A stretch of 27,127 nucleotides of DNA from Gemmatimonadota bacterium (GTDB lineage: Bacteria; Gemmatimonadota; Gemmatimonadetes; Gemmatimonadales; GWC2-71-9), in the NCBI GenBank assembly GCA_029862935.1, contig JAOTWK010000011.1, forward strand, positions 1 to 27,127. The letters run 5' to 3'. A program made the position numbers and the translations under genes. Within the stretch, counting starts at the first letter, position 1; each line of letters starts with the position of its first letter. Positions 16,644-23,950 of this stretch are shown piece by piece. The notes under the pieces are model-generated. The model had not been told where the DNA came from and searched no databases. It was given only the letters and a program-made list of their open reading frames with translations.

Positions 16644-17633
16644 CTACGAGGTCAACGTAAACGTGATGCGTTGCTCGACCAGCACACGGACCGGAGTACC
16701 AAGCACTCGGCCGGGTCGAAATCGTGCTTGGCGGATGGCCCGTACCGCGGCCGATTCGAACCGAGCGTTCGACGATCCCACAACGTTGATGCTCCCCGGA
16801 TCCACCGTTCCGTCGGCGAGCACGATGTAGCGCACGTCCACGTATCCTTCGATTCCTGCCCGACGCAGAAGTGCGGGGTATTTCGGCAGCGGTGCATAGA
16901 TTGGCTCCGGCAACTCATCCACGGCCGTCAGATCGAAGACTGGCTGCTGGTCGACGGGCCCTTGCCCACCCTCGACGCCAGCAAACACCCCACCCTCCGC
17001 ACCACGGCCGGAGTAGTCGCGTGGATCGAACCGCTGATCGAGGTCGATCTCTGGAATCCCGGTCGGGATGTCGAGCGGAGCCTCGAGCACTTGAAATCCC
17101 AACGGTGGCGGCGCGAGTGACGTGACGATCGGTGGGGCGTCAGGCTCCTCTGGGGTGTCATCGGGTACCGCTTCAGAAAGCGTCAGCATCAAGGTGTCCA
17201 CAGCGGGCGCACTCTGCGCGGTCACCCCCATGGTTGCCAACACCGCAGCAAACACCACCCCTGTCTGGAACACCGCGGAGACGAATACACCACCGAACGC
17301 GCCCCGCACGTCGCGGCGGCCTCGTCGCTGTGACTCGACAAGCCGATCGAACAACTCCCCCCGCACGACCCGTGGGCGCCGTGGCTCGGGTAGAGCTCCC
17401 TGGTGCTCACACCTGAGGCACGTGAACACCAATCCCAGCTGCCCTCCTTCCGTCAGCCTGACCGGCCCACGAACCGCGAGCGTGCCCTGACACTGGGGAC
17501 AAACGCGCGGGGCAGCGGGCGTGGCGATCTCACCGCTCACCCGTCCGGTATACTCTAAACTACTCGACGGGAACGACTTACGTACCGGCCTCGAGCTGCG
17601 CGTGATGTTGGGAAACAGCCTGTAGAAGGTCAT
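16644..17633 (-). CDS. TonB-like energy transducer with N-terminal zinc ribbon
   Basis: The 329-aa protein has a cytoplasmic zinc ribbon (CPQC at 45-48 and CLRC at 72-75), a basic linker, one transmembrane helix near 111-135, and an acidic/Pro-rich periplasmic stretch (DTPEEPDAPPIVTSLAPPP). It ends in a TonB C-terminal domain (about 250-329: YPALLRRAGIEGYVDVRYIV, DGTVDPGSI, FRPGRVLGTPVRVLVEQRI). TonB links inner-membrane proton motive force to outer-membrane receptors. The zinc ribbon on the same chain is unusual. The ATG at 17633 follows GAGGGCGG. Residues 1-31 do not look conserved, and a GTG at 17540 is possible. The frame stays open upstream to 17867 through repeat DNA and is rejected there. 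No ExbB/ExbD genes are in the window. Confidence 0.85.
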   Translation of the reverse strand: MTFYRLFPNITRSSRPVRKSFPSSSLEYTGRVSGEIATPAAPRVCPQCQGTLAVRGPVRLTEGGQLGLVFTCLRCEHQGALPEPRRPRVVRGELFDRLVESQRRGRRDVRGAFGGVFVSAVFQTGVVFAAVLATMGVTAQSAPAVDTLMLTLSEAVPDDTPEEPDAPPIVTSLAPPPLGFQVLEAPLDIPTGIPEIDLDQRFDPRDYSGRGAEGGVFAGVEGGQGPVDQQPVFDLTAVDELPEPIYAPLPKYPALLRRAGIEGYVDVRYIVLADGTVDPGSINVVGSSNARFESAAVRAIRQARFRPGRVLGTPVRVLVEQRITFTLTS

Positions 17634-17723
17634 TCCGCCCTCATTCTGTGACCAGGTGGGAATCTGCAACTCACTACACCATATAGTCAATTTTGTTCGC
17701 GAGGGAATAGCGGGAGTTGGAAA

Positions 17724-17830
17724 GGGGGCAGGACAGCAGCGGCAGAGCGGCAGGGCGACAGGAACCGCTATAGCGGACAGCTCACGGCTGATCGCTGACG
17801 GCCCGCTCAGTCGTCTTTCTCGCCACCCTC
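17724..17830. repeat. Intergenic repeat mosaic, copy 4
   Basis: GGGGCAGGACAGCAGCGGCAG and GAGCGGCAGGGCGACAGG are followed by ACGGCTGATCGCTGACGG and CTCAGTCGTCTTTCTCG. This is the order E-A-D also found at 21448 and 22300. It fills the gap between the TonB-like and symporter genes. A smaller piece (GTAGCTGATAGCTGACGG) lies at about 16585-16603, beyond the TonB-like gene. Confidence 0.7.
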
Positions 17831-17856
17831 TTCCCGGCGTCCTATCTTCTCCCCCC

Positions 17857-19683
17857 ATGCAACTCACCTCCGGCGATTGGGCGGTCGTTGCGGTCTACGG
17901 CGTCGTCACCCTCGTCTTGGGCTTCTGGTTCACGCGCCGCGCGGGACAGAACATCGAGGAGTACTTCGTGGCGGGGCGGTCACTGCCGTGGTGGCTCGCC
18001 GGCACCTCGATCGCCGCCACGTTCTTTGCCACCGACGCGCCGCTCGCGACCGCCGCGCTCGTACGCACGCGCGGCGTATTCGGCAACTGGCTTTGGTGGT
18101 ACGAGGCCGCGGGCTTCATGTTCTTGGTCTTCTTCTACGCCAAGCTGTGGCGGCGGGCGGAAATCCTGACTGACGCCGAGTTCGTGGAGCTCCGCTATTC
18201 GGGCCGGCCGGCCACCGTGTTGCGCGGGTTTTCCGCGATCTTCAATGGGATCCTCCGCAACGCCGTGGTAATGGGCTGGGTCATGCTCGCCATGGTCAAA
18301 TTCACCCGCGTGCTGCTCGGCTGGCCGCCGTGGTTGGCGTTGGTCGTGTGCGTGGGACTCGCCCTCACCTATACCATCGCCTCGGGACTCTGGGGTGTCG
18401 TCGTCACCGACCTTCTCCAGTTCACGGCCGGCATGCTGGGGTCCCTCACGTTGGCGGGCATCATCTTGGTGCGCCTCGGCGGCCCAGCGTCCATGGCGGC
18501 ACAGGTGCGCGCCCTGCCCGACGCCCCGGTTGCCACACTCGATCTCGTACCCGACCCCGCCCACCTGAGCTCGCTCGAGTTCGTCTCCTTTCTGTTTCTG
18601 ATCTTCCTCCTGTGGACGCGGAGCGGTCAGGGAGACGGCTATGTCGCACAGCGGCTCTTTGCCGCGAAGAACGAACGCCAGTCGCTGCTGTCCGCGTTCT
18701 GGTTCAGTTTTGCCGCGATCGTGCTCCTGACTTGGCCGTGGGTCATCGCCGGTATCGGGTCGCTGTTGATCCTGCCAGTTGCAACCGCCGCGCCCGAGCT
18801 CGCGGCCGATCCCGAACTCGCCTACCCGATGATGATCGTGGAGATGATGCCAGCGGGGTTACGCGGGCTCATGGTGGCCACGTTCCTTGCCGCGTTCATG
18901 AGTACCATGGACACGCATCTCTGCTGGGGCGCATCGTACTTGGTGAACGACGTCTACCGCCGGTTCATCAAGCGGTATGCTAGCGAGAGTCATTACGTGT
19001 TGGCGTCGCGGCTTGCGATCGTGGTGCTCGCATTGGTCGCCGCAGCGACTGCGTGGCAGATGGACTCGATCCGTCGCGCCTGGATCTACATCATTGAGCT
19101 GACCGCGGGGGTCGCTCTGGTTTGGCTGTTGCGCTGGTATTGGTGGCGTGTCAACGCGTGGGCGGAGGTGAGTGCGATGGCAGGATCGTTCATGTTGGCC
19201 AACGGGCCGGTGTGGGCCGGGATCCTCCACCGCATCGGGATTCTCTCCGATTCCGGCATGGCACACGTGACCCACTTCTACGGTGGCGAGTTCGACTTCA
19301 TCCGGGCGACAATCATCCTGTTGGGCTGCAGCCTCATCTGGCTCGTAGTTACGCTCAACACTCGGCCCGACGAGACGAGCCGGTTGCAGGCGTTCTACCG
19401 GAAGGTACGGCCCGGTGGGTGGTGGGGACCGATCGCGGCATCGTGTCCCGACGTGACGGTCGAGCACGACGCCAAGCGGCAGTGGCTGGGCTTTGGGCTC
19501 GGCCTCCTCTTCGTGTACGGCAGCCTGTTGGGTGCCGGATATCTGTTTACCGGCCGGCCGGTTCCTGGCATGGTGGCGATCGTGTTGTCGATCTTCGGAG
19601 CATGGGCAGCATTGCGGTTGATCGCGGGTGACCGCGACGTCGCCGAGGCGCGCACCGATTTCAAGGAAGAGCAATTGACATGA
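17857..19683 (+). CDS. Sodium:solute symporter family (SSS) transporter
   Basis: The 608-aa integral membrane protein has about 13 hydrophobic helices. It starts with the family's usual pattern (DWAVVAVYGVVTLVLGFWFTRR, then EEYFVAGRSLPWWLAGTSI) and contains TYTIASGLWGVVVTDLLQF and an STMDT turn (about 348-352) near the sodium-site helix. SSS proteins import sugars, amino acids or other solutes with Na+. The ATG at 17857 is the natural start of the fold but has no Shine-Dalgarno; TATCTT at 17843-17848 could be a -10 box giving a leaderless transcript. The downstream GH4 glycosidase overlaps by 4 bp, so a glycoside or uronide is the likely substrate (inference). Confidence 0.92.
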   Translation: MQLTSGDWAVVAVYGVVTLVLGFWFTRRAGQNIEEYFVAGRSLPWWLAGTSIAATFFATDAPLATAALVRTRGVFGNWLWWYEAAGFMFLVFFYAKLWRRAEILTDAEFVELRYSGRPATVLRGFSAIFNGILRNAVVMGWVMLAMVKFTRVLLGWPPWLALVVCVGLALTYTIASGLWGVVVTDLLQFTAGMLGSLTLAGIILVRLGGPASMAAQVRALPDAPVATLDLVPDPAHLSSLEFVSFLFLIFLLWTRSGQGDGYVAQRLFAAKNERQSLLSAFWFSFAAIVLLTWPWVIAGIGSLLILPVATAAPELAADPELAYPMMIVEMMPAGLRGLMVATFLAAFMSTMDTHLCWGASYLVNDVYRRFIKRYASESHYVLASRLAIVVLALVAAATAWQMDSIRRAWIYIIELTAGVALVWLLRWYWWRVNAWAEVSAMAGSFMLANGPVWAGILHRIGILSDSGMAHVTHFYGGEFDFIRATIILLGCSLIWLVVTLNTRPDETSRLQAFYRKVRPGGWWGPIAASCPDVTVEHDAKRQWLGFGLGLLFVYGSLLGAGYLFTGRPVPGMVAIVLSIFGAWAALRLIAGDRDVAEARTDFKEEQLT

Positions 19684-21062
19684 AGATCACCATCATCGGC
19701 GCCGGAAGTCGCGAGTTCGGCCCCGCCACCGTGCGGGACCTGCTCCTGAGTGAGCCGATCTGTGCGCAACAGCCCACCGTCACGTTGATGGACGTGGCGG
19801 ACAAGGAGTTGCAGGTCACGGCGTCCTACGCACGCGAGATCACCAAGCGGCACAAGAACTCGCTCACCATCGAGGCCACGACGGAACTAGATCGAGCGCT
19901 CGACGGCGCGCAGGTGGTCGTCATGGCAATCGCCAAGCGACGTTACTACTACTGGGCACAGGATTTCCACCTGCCCCGTCAGTTGGGATTCAAACAGATC
20001 TACGGTGAGAACGGCGGCCCCGGCGGGCTGTTCCACGCGCTCAGGAACATGGGCCCAACGCTGGACGTGGCACGCGCCATGGAGCGTCACTGTCCCGACG
20101 CGTGGCTCCTCAACTTCACCAATCCACTCACCAAACTCTGTGAGGCACTCACTCGGCTTACGTCCATCAAAGTGGTCGGACTGTGTCACGGCGTGTTCCA
20201 CGGCATCGATCAAGTCGCCCAGTTCCTCGAGTGCGAGCCCGATTCATTGGAGACATACGCCTGCGGTCTCAATCACTTCAGTTGGTTCCAGGAGATCCGA
20301 GACAGGGCGACAGGCAAAGACCTCTACCCAAAACTCCGCGAGCGTGAACGGGAAGCACACTTGCTCGCACGTTGGGACGAGCTTGCGCTTTCGCGGATCC
20401 TCTTTCGGGTGGTCGGGCTCTATCCGTCACCCGGGGCCAATCACATCGGCGAGTACGTGCGCTGGGCAGAGGAGTATTTGGCGAGTGCGGCACTCCAGTT
20501 CTTTCATGACCCGCGAGACGGGCGGCCGTGGGAGGGTGGCGAGGTCCCGACGTGGGTTTACAACCTGAGCGACCGCCCGCACGAGGTTCCACTCTATCCT
20601 GAGGGTCCCCTGCCTCGGCTGCACACCAACCCGCGTCTGTCGGTCGATCCCGCGGCCCCGCTCGAGCCATCCGGTGAGGTGACCGTTTCGATCATTGAAG
20701 GACTCTATTGCGGATGCCGCAACGATGTTGCCGCAGTCAACTTCACGAACGCGGGCGCAATCCCCAACCTGCCCGACAATGCGGTCGTTGAGCTCCCTGC
20801 CACGGTGGACACGGGCCGTGTCATCGCCAAGCAGATGCAGCCATTACCGGAACTTGCGGCGGCGCTACTGAACATGCAGATCAGTATCAACCGCCTGTTG
20901 GTGGAGGCATTCGAGCATCGATCACGCGACCCGCTGCTGCAAGCGTTGCTCTTAGACCCGACCACGGTATCCTATCGTGCGGCGGTGGACTTGATCGATC
21001 TTATGTGCGAGAAGCAGGAGGAGGCTCTGCCGGCACTGGAGTGGGATGTCAGACGACCGTAA
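19680..21062 (+). CDS. Glycoside hydrolase family 4 protein (alpha-glucosidase/galactosidase/galacturonidase type)
   Basis: The 460-aa enzyme of the GH4 family uses NAD+ and a divalent metal to cleave glycosides by a redox-elimination mechanism in the cytoplasm. The nucleotide-binding N-terminus is MKITIIGAGSREFGPAT. Later motifs are ENGGPGGLFHALRNM, NFTNPL, GLCHGV (metal-binding Cys) and GLNHFSW (metal-binding His). The active-site region matches GH4; the exact sugar cannot be told from sequence alone. The start ATG overlaps the symporter stop by 4 bp (ATGA), so transport and hydrolysis are coupled. No phosphotransferase gene is near, which fits a non-phosphorylated substrate taken up by the SSS transporter. 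Confidence 0.93.
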   Translation: MKITIIGAGSREFGPATVRDLLLSEPICAQQPTVTLMDVADKELQVTASYAREITKRHKNSLTIEATTELDRALDGAQVVVMAIAKRRYYYWAQDFHLPRQLGFKQIYGENGGPGGLFHALRNMGPTLDVARAMERHCPDAWLLNFTNPLTKLCEALTRLTSIKVVGLCHGVFHGIDQVAQFLECEPDSLETYACGLNHFSWFQEIRDRATGKDLYPKLREREREAHLLARWDELALSRILFRVVGLYPSPGANHIGEYVRWAEEYLASAALQFFHDPRDGRPWEGGEVPTWVYNLSDRPHEVPLYPEGPLPRLHTNPRLSVDPAAPLEPSGEVTVSIIEGLYCGCRNDVAAVNFTNAGAIPNLPDNAVVELPATVDTGRVIAKQMQPLPELAAALLNMQISINRLLVEAFEHRSRDPLLQALLLDPTTVSYRAAVDLIDLMCEKQEEALPALEWDVRRP

Positions 21063-21065
21063 AAC

Positions 21066-21170
21066 ACGACAGGGGCGATCTCGGCGATGGCGGGCGATGG
21101 GAGGGGGATGTTTCCCGTCCCCGACCGACTCATGCCGTCTGAGACCGTCCTTGACCGTCCTTATCGACAA
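21066..21170. repeat. Intergenic repeat mosaic, copy 5 (GACCGTCCT-type)
   Basis: GGGCGATCTCGGCGATGG and GGGCGATGGGAGGG are followed by a roughly 10-bp periodic series (GACCGACTCA, TGCCGTCTGA, GACCGTCCTT, GACCGTCCTT). The series ends just before the Shine-Dalgarno AAGGAG of the next gene. Confidence 0.65.
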
Positions 21171-21179
21171 GGAGTAGAC

Positions 21180-21398
21180 ATGAACGGCAAAACGGAACAC
21201 GTCTTCGCCGCACCGGTCTTTCTCTTGATATCGGTACTGCTATTCAGCCTAGCAATCATCGAGAAAGGCCTCAACATGTTGGGCACGGGCGTCCCATTTC
21301 TCGCCGTCAATCCGCGCCTGCTCCTCGAATATGGAGTGTTCCTACTGATCCTCGATATCGCCCTGCTGCTGCGGCAGAACCTTGAGTCCAAGCTGTGA
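21180..21398 (+). CDS. Small two-helix membrane protein, 72 aa
   Basis: The ATG follows AAGGAG at good spacing. Two hydrophobic helices are clear: VFAAPVFLLISVLLFSLAII (about 9-28) and LLLEYGVFLLILDIALLL (about 47-64), separated by GLNMLGTGVPFLAVNP. The C-terminus is polar (RQNLESKL). There is no named family and no obvious partner; the gene follows the GH4 gene by 117 bp of repeat DNA and may be separately expressed. Confidence 0.75.
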   Translation: MNGKTEHVFAAPVFLLISVLLFSLAIIEKGLNMLGTGVPFLAVNPRLLLEYGVFLLILDIALLLRQNLESKL

Positions 21399-21407
21399 AC
21401 GCAGACG

Positions 21408-21540
21408 GCGGTCGGGTGGAAGACGGTCGAGGACGGTCGAGATGGTCAGAGGGGGCAGGACTGTAGCGGCACTACTTGACAAGTGAAGGCCGATGGCTGA
21501 CGGCCTACTCTCAGTCGTCAGAGTCGTCTGTCTTCCATGG
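21408..21540. repeat. Intergenic repeat mosaic, copy 6
   Basis: In order: GACGGTCGAGGACGGTCGAG (inverse of the GACCGTCCT module), GGGGGCAGGACTGTAGCGGC, GGCCGATGGCTGACGGCC, and TCAGTCGTCAGAGTCGTCTG. A 25-bp segment, 21495-21519, starting GGCTGACGGCC and ending CAGTCGTC, is identical to 22358-22382. Confidence 0.75.
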
Positions 21541-21575
21541 CCGCCGCGCAGCAGCACCACGCCGCCACATGTCCG

Positions 21576-21926
21576 TCACCTGGTGGAGAAGACTGTCACC
21601 GATGTATCGGTCTCGATCCACGCGAGACAAGAAAAGGTGAGGTCCGCCGCGGGATCGTAGGCCAGTACTGCCTGGAACTGGTTCTCGACAAAGAATCCAT
21701 CACGCTCCAGAAGCATCGCGCTGTCACTGACGACGTTCAGGCGGTAATGCAGCGTGTCAGTGGGTCCGTCGTTAAACACTCGTCCGAAGAACACAATCGT
21801 GTCCGGTGCCAGGCCATCACGGAAGTGGCTGAGCTTGACTCGAACATCGGCGTCAGGTTGATGTTCCGGCGTGACGAGGTCGCTGCAGCCATAGAGGACG
21901 AGCGTCAGGGCCAACAGCAACCGCAT
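21576..21926 (-). CDS. Small predicted lipoprotein, hypothetical
   Basis: The 116-aa protein begins MRLLLALTLVLYGCSDL: a short signal with lipobox VLYGC-type (Cys14). The mature part is beta-rich (ADVRVKLSHF, DTIVFFGRVFNDG, LHYRLNVVS, FFVENQFQAVL, SCLAWIETDTSVTVFS) and may be an immunoglobulin-like or small beta-sandwich domain. The ATG at 21926 is chosen because the signal starts there; the longer frame to 22055 adds 43 residues with no signal character. No family recognised. Confidence 0.72.
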   Translation of the reverse strand: MRLLLALTLVLYGCSDLVTPEHQPDADVRVKLSHFRDGLAPDTIVFFGRVFNDGPTDTLHYRLNVVSDSAMLLERDGFFVENQFQAVLAYDPAADLTFSCLAWIETDTSVTVFSTR

Positions 21927-22116
21927 CACGTCGCTGCCGCTCCGGAGAACGTCCACACTCCCGGATCGCACTGCTTCCCGCTGTGGGCATGCATCGTCTT
22001 TTCGACTGTCTCGTTCGAAAGGCGTCCCGTACTGAGTCGTGAGAGCATCGAACACATCGGCTACGGATATCGAGGGGATGTGTTCTCCTACTTGTGGCTA
22101 GAGTGACCTACGGGCA

Positions 22117-22260
22117 TTACGAGCGCAAGAGTCGCAGAACCGCCACGGCGCAATCGCCACAACTCAATTGAACTTGTCCCGTATGCCTCTGGTGATTTGC
22201 GTAGTCTTTCAGTTGCCGTTGACGTGCGGTCGAAGATTCACGTGCGACGCGTTGTCGCAT
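22117..22260 (-). CDS. Possible 47-aa Arg-rich protein with His and Cys pairs (low confidence)
   Basis: The frame begins MRQRVARESS, continues LKDYANHQRHTGQ with HxxxH-like spacing (HQRH), then SCGDCA (CxxC), and ends VAVLRLLRS. HQRH plus CGDC could form a small zinc site. Only a weak GGCGGG lies before the ATG, and no overlap supports it. It sits in the otherwise empty 21927-22284 stretch, in which I see no other gene. It could be chance or a remnant. Confidence 0.3.
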   Translation of the reverse strand: MRQRVARESSTARQRQLKDYANHQRHTGQVQLSCGDCAVAVLRLLRS

Positions 22261-22284
22261 GCCCGCCACGCCAAGAGAGCACGG

Positions 22285-22435
22285 ATGGCGGATCGCAAGG
22301 GGCAGGACCGCCGCGGCAGTAGGGGCAGTAGCTGATAGCTGATGGTTGAAGGCTGAAGGCTGACGGCCTACTCTCAGTCGTCTTCGTCGTCTTCGTCGTC
22401 TGAACCCATCGCCCGCCGGTCAGCGCCAACCACTC
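22285..22435. repeat. Intergenic repeat mosaic, copy 7
   Basis: In order: GGGGCAGGACCGCCGCGGCAG and GGGGCAG, then TAGCTGATAGCTGATGG, GGCTGAAGGCTGACGGCC, CTACTCTCAGTCGTC and TCGTCTTCGTCGTCTTCG, then CCCATCGCCC. It carries the second copy of the exact 25-bp segment (22358-22382). Confidence 0.75.
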
Positions 22436-22441
22436 CCCACC

Positions 22442-22470
22442 TTGCGCTCCGTCACACGTGCGAACATAAT
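22442..22470 (+). promoter_or_regulatory. Candidate sigma-70 promoter for the exported Cys-containing protein
   Basis: TTGCGC (22442-22447), a 17-bp spacer and CATAAT (22465-22470) give a start near 22477 and a leader of about 70 nt before the gene at 22550. It lies directly after the repeat mosaic. Confidence 0.45.
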
Positions 22471-22549
22471 CTCCGCTTTTCGCAGACGGCGTCACTGGTT
22501 GCCACCTGGGCACCCGCCGTCCAGCGCCAGACCAAAGGAGACAACGCAC

Positions 22550-23035
22550 ATGTTCAAGCGATCGGCCTTCCCCTCCCTGATGCTCGTCGTGGGCCTTGCC
22601 GGCCCGCTCGCTGCGCAGTCCGGAACTGGCACCTTCTCGACGATCCCGATGGCGTCCGACACCATTGCCATGCCGGACGGCGCCGCGCATATCATGAACC
22701 ACTATCAGCAGATCACGCTTGCCAACTCGGCGACATATCCCATCCACAATACGAAGCTCGACTGCGTCGCGATGTTCCGCATCGTGGGTGACATGCCGCA
22801 GGCTGGGAGTGGCTCGTGCTTCGGGCAGTCGCTGGACGGACACGGGTACACCATGTGGTGGCAGATGACCGAAGTCGCCACGAGCGCCTGCCCGGATGCC
22901 TGCGGTACCTGGGGCGTGTACGGCGGGTACGGCCGGTTCGCCGGGATGACCGGTGGCGGCAACTGGAAGCGCAATGGACAGTTCATGGACGGCTCGTCGT
23001 CGGGCACGTGGACGGGGACGCTCACTAAGAAGTAG
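22550..23035 (+). CDS. Exported hypothetical protein, possible small beta-barrel
   Basis: The 161-aa protein has a signal peptide (MFKRSAFPSLMLVVGLAGPLAAQ, cleavage after LAAQ-like AxA). The mature region is beta-rich with four cysteines in two groups (LDCVAMF, GSCFGQ, SACPDACGTW) that could make disulphides. The stretch YGGYGRFAGMTGGGNWK resembles the G-[RK]-[FY]-AG-[IM]-TG-x-G signature of allene-oxide-cyclase/dirigent-like barrels, but overall similarity is uncertain. The ATG at 22550 follows AAAGGAG at proper spacing; the 108-bp open frame upstream is not coding. A perfect-stem terminator follows about 70 bp downstream, so the gene is probably a single transcript. Confidence 0.8.
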   Translation: MFKRSAFPSLMLVVGLAGPLAAQSGTGTFSTIPMASDTIAMPDGAAHIMNHYQQITLANSATYPIHNTKLDCVAMFRIVGDMPQAGSGSCFGQSLDGHGYTMWWQMTEVATSACPDACGTWGVYGGYGRFAGMTGGGNWKRNGQFMDGSSSGTWTGTLTKK

Positions 23036-23100
23036 CGGCAGCGGGGCAGAACAGCAGCGGCAGGGCGGCAGCATCGCCGTCATCGCCCTCCATCGCCGCT
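23031..23100. repeat. Intergenic repeat mosaic, copy 8a
   Basis: GCGGCAGCGGGGCAGAACAG and CAGCGGCAGGGCGGCAG are followed by CATCGCCGTCATCGCC and CTCCATCGCC units. It lies directly between the stop codon and the terminator hairpin. Confidence 0.65.
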
Positions 23101-23106
23101 ACGCCA

Positions 23107-23147
23107 AGAGAGCCGGACGGCAATTCGCCGTCCGGCTCTCTGTTTTG
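23107..23147 (+). terminator. Strong rho-independent terminator with perfect 15-bp stem
   Basis: AGAGAGCCGGACGGC (23107-23121) pairs perfectly with GCCGTCCGGCTCTCT (23127-23141) around an AATTC loop, followed by GTTTTGT. It serves the plus-strand gene ending at 23035; the minus direction lacks a T-run. Confidence 0.85.
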
Positions 23148-23150
23148 TCT

Positions 23151-23212
23151 CGACCGTCCTCTACCGTCCTAGCCCGTCTTGGACCCTCTTGACCGTCCTA
23201 GACCGTCCTGCC
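23151..23212. repeat. Intergenic repeat, copy 8b: six ~10-bp GACCGTCCT units
   Basis: From 23152, units GACCGTCCTC, TACCGTCCTA, GCCCGTCTTG, GACCCTCTTG, ACCGTCCTAG and ACCGTCCTGC follow one another at 10-bp period. They end just before the stop codon of the lipocalin-like gene. Confidence 0.75.
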
Positions 23213-23713
23213 TCAAGAAGCCGCTTCGCCCTCGACTTTGCGGAACGTGCCAATGCGAAGGCCGCCCGGCCAGTCGCTCGGCCATGTCAAGCGCAGGGTC
23301 TCTCCTTCGAGCTCGAACGTGTAGGTCTCCGCATTGTCCGGCCACGTTCCCATGTAGTTCGGATCTTTCGCAACGGACGGTCTTGTCGTCAGTTCGTTCC
23401 CGCTCACTTCGTAGCGACCGGAGTTCGCCGTGAAGCTGTCGAACGCCGCCAGTATCTCCGCGTCCGTCATCTCCTCACCCGCATACTGCGGCCGAGGCGC
23501 TGCGCCGTTCACGTACATCATGCTGTAATGCGTATCGGTGAACACGATCAATCCCGGTTGCGGTTCGGCAACCGTTTCCCCCGCAACGTTCCAACTCGTG
23601 ACCATCCAGGCCCCTTCGAGCCCAGAGTCGCCCTCGGCAGTGTACGTGCCACACGCAACGGTGACGGCGGCGATCACCGCAAAGACGGTGACTAATCTGA
23701 GGATGCGACGCAT
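23213..23713 (-). CDS. Lipocalin-like predicted lipoprotein
   Basis: The 166-aa protein has a lipoprotein signal (MRRILRLVTVFAVIAAV, then TVAC, Cys21). The mature domain opens with LEGAWMVTSWNVAG (GxW-type opening strand of lipocalin-like domains) and continues GLIVFTDTHYSMMYVNG, FDSFTANSGRYEVSGNEL and YTFELEGETLRLTWP, the order found in the 'lipocalin-like' families of exported proteins. A ligand is not predictable. The ATG at 23713 follows AGGAG with 6 bases of spacing; the ATG at 23719 is too close to it. The gene is convergent with the exported protein before it. Confidence 0.82.
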   Translation of the reverse strand: MRRILRLVTVFAVIAAVTVACGTYTAEGDSGLEGAWMVTSWNVAGETVAEPQPGLIVFTDTHYSMMYVNGAAPRPQYAGEEMTDAEILAAFDSFTANSGRYEVSGNELTTRPSVAKDPNYMGTWPDNAETYTFELEGETLRLTWPSDWPGGLRIGTFRKVEGEAAS

Positions 23714-23809
23714 GGACATCTCCTGAGGAGGGGGGGTACAGGTTTGGATCACCTAGAGTGCAGTCCAGTCCGTGATCGCGCCAGTGCTCCCATGGAAAGC
23801 GGCTGCGCC

Positions 23810-23880
23810 GCCACGACAGCGGCAGAGCGGCAGGGTGGCAGTGATCATCGCCCTCCATCGCCCCTCCTCTTCCTCTTCAA
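23810..23880. repeat. Intergenic repeat mosaic, copy 9
   Basis: GACAGCGGCAGAGCGGCAGG and GTGGCAG are followed by TCATCGCCCTCCATCGCCCC. This E-C module order matches copy 8a. Confidence 0.65.
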
Positions 23881-23950
23881 ACCCCCGGTATCGCCGAACC
23901 GTCCCAATTGACTAGGTTCCGTGCCTCCCTCCATTGGACACACGGGTACC

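Noticed and set aside
17634..17867. N-terminal extension of the TonB-like protein
   Set aside because: The frame runs through repeat DNA and across the start of the divergent symporter; a good ribosome binding site supports 17633.
22120..22185. CAAGTTCAATTGAGTTG-like inverted segment considered as an integron attC or IS end
   Set aside because: No conserved GTTRRRY/RYYYAAC boxes, integrase or paired inverted ends were found.
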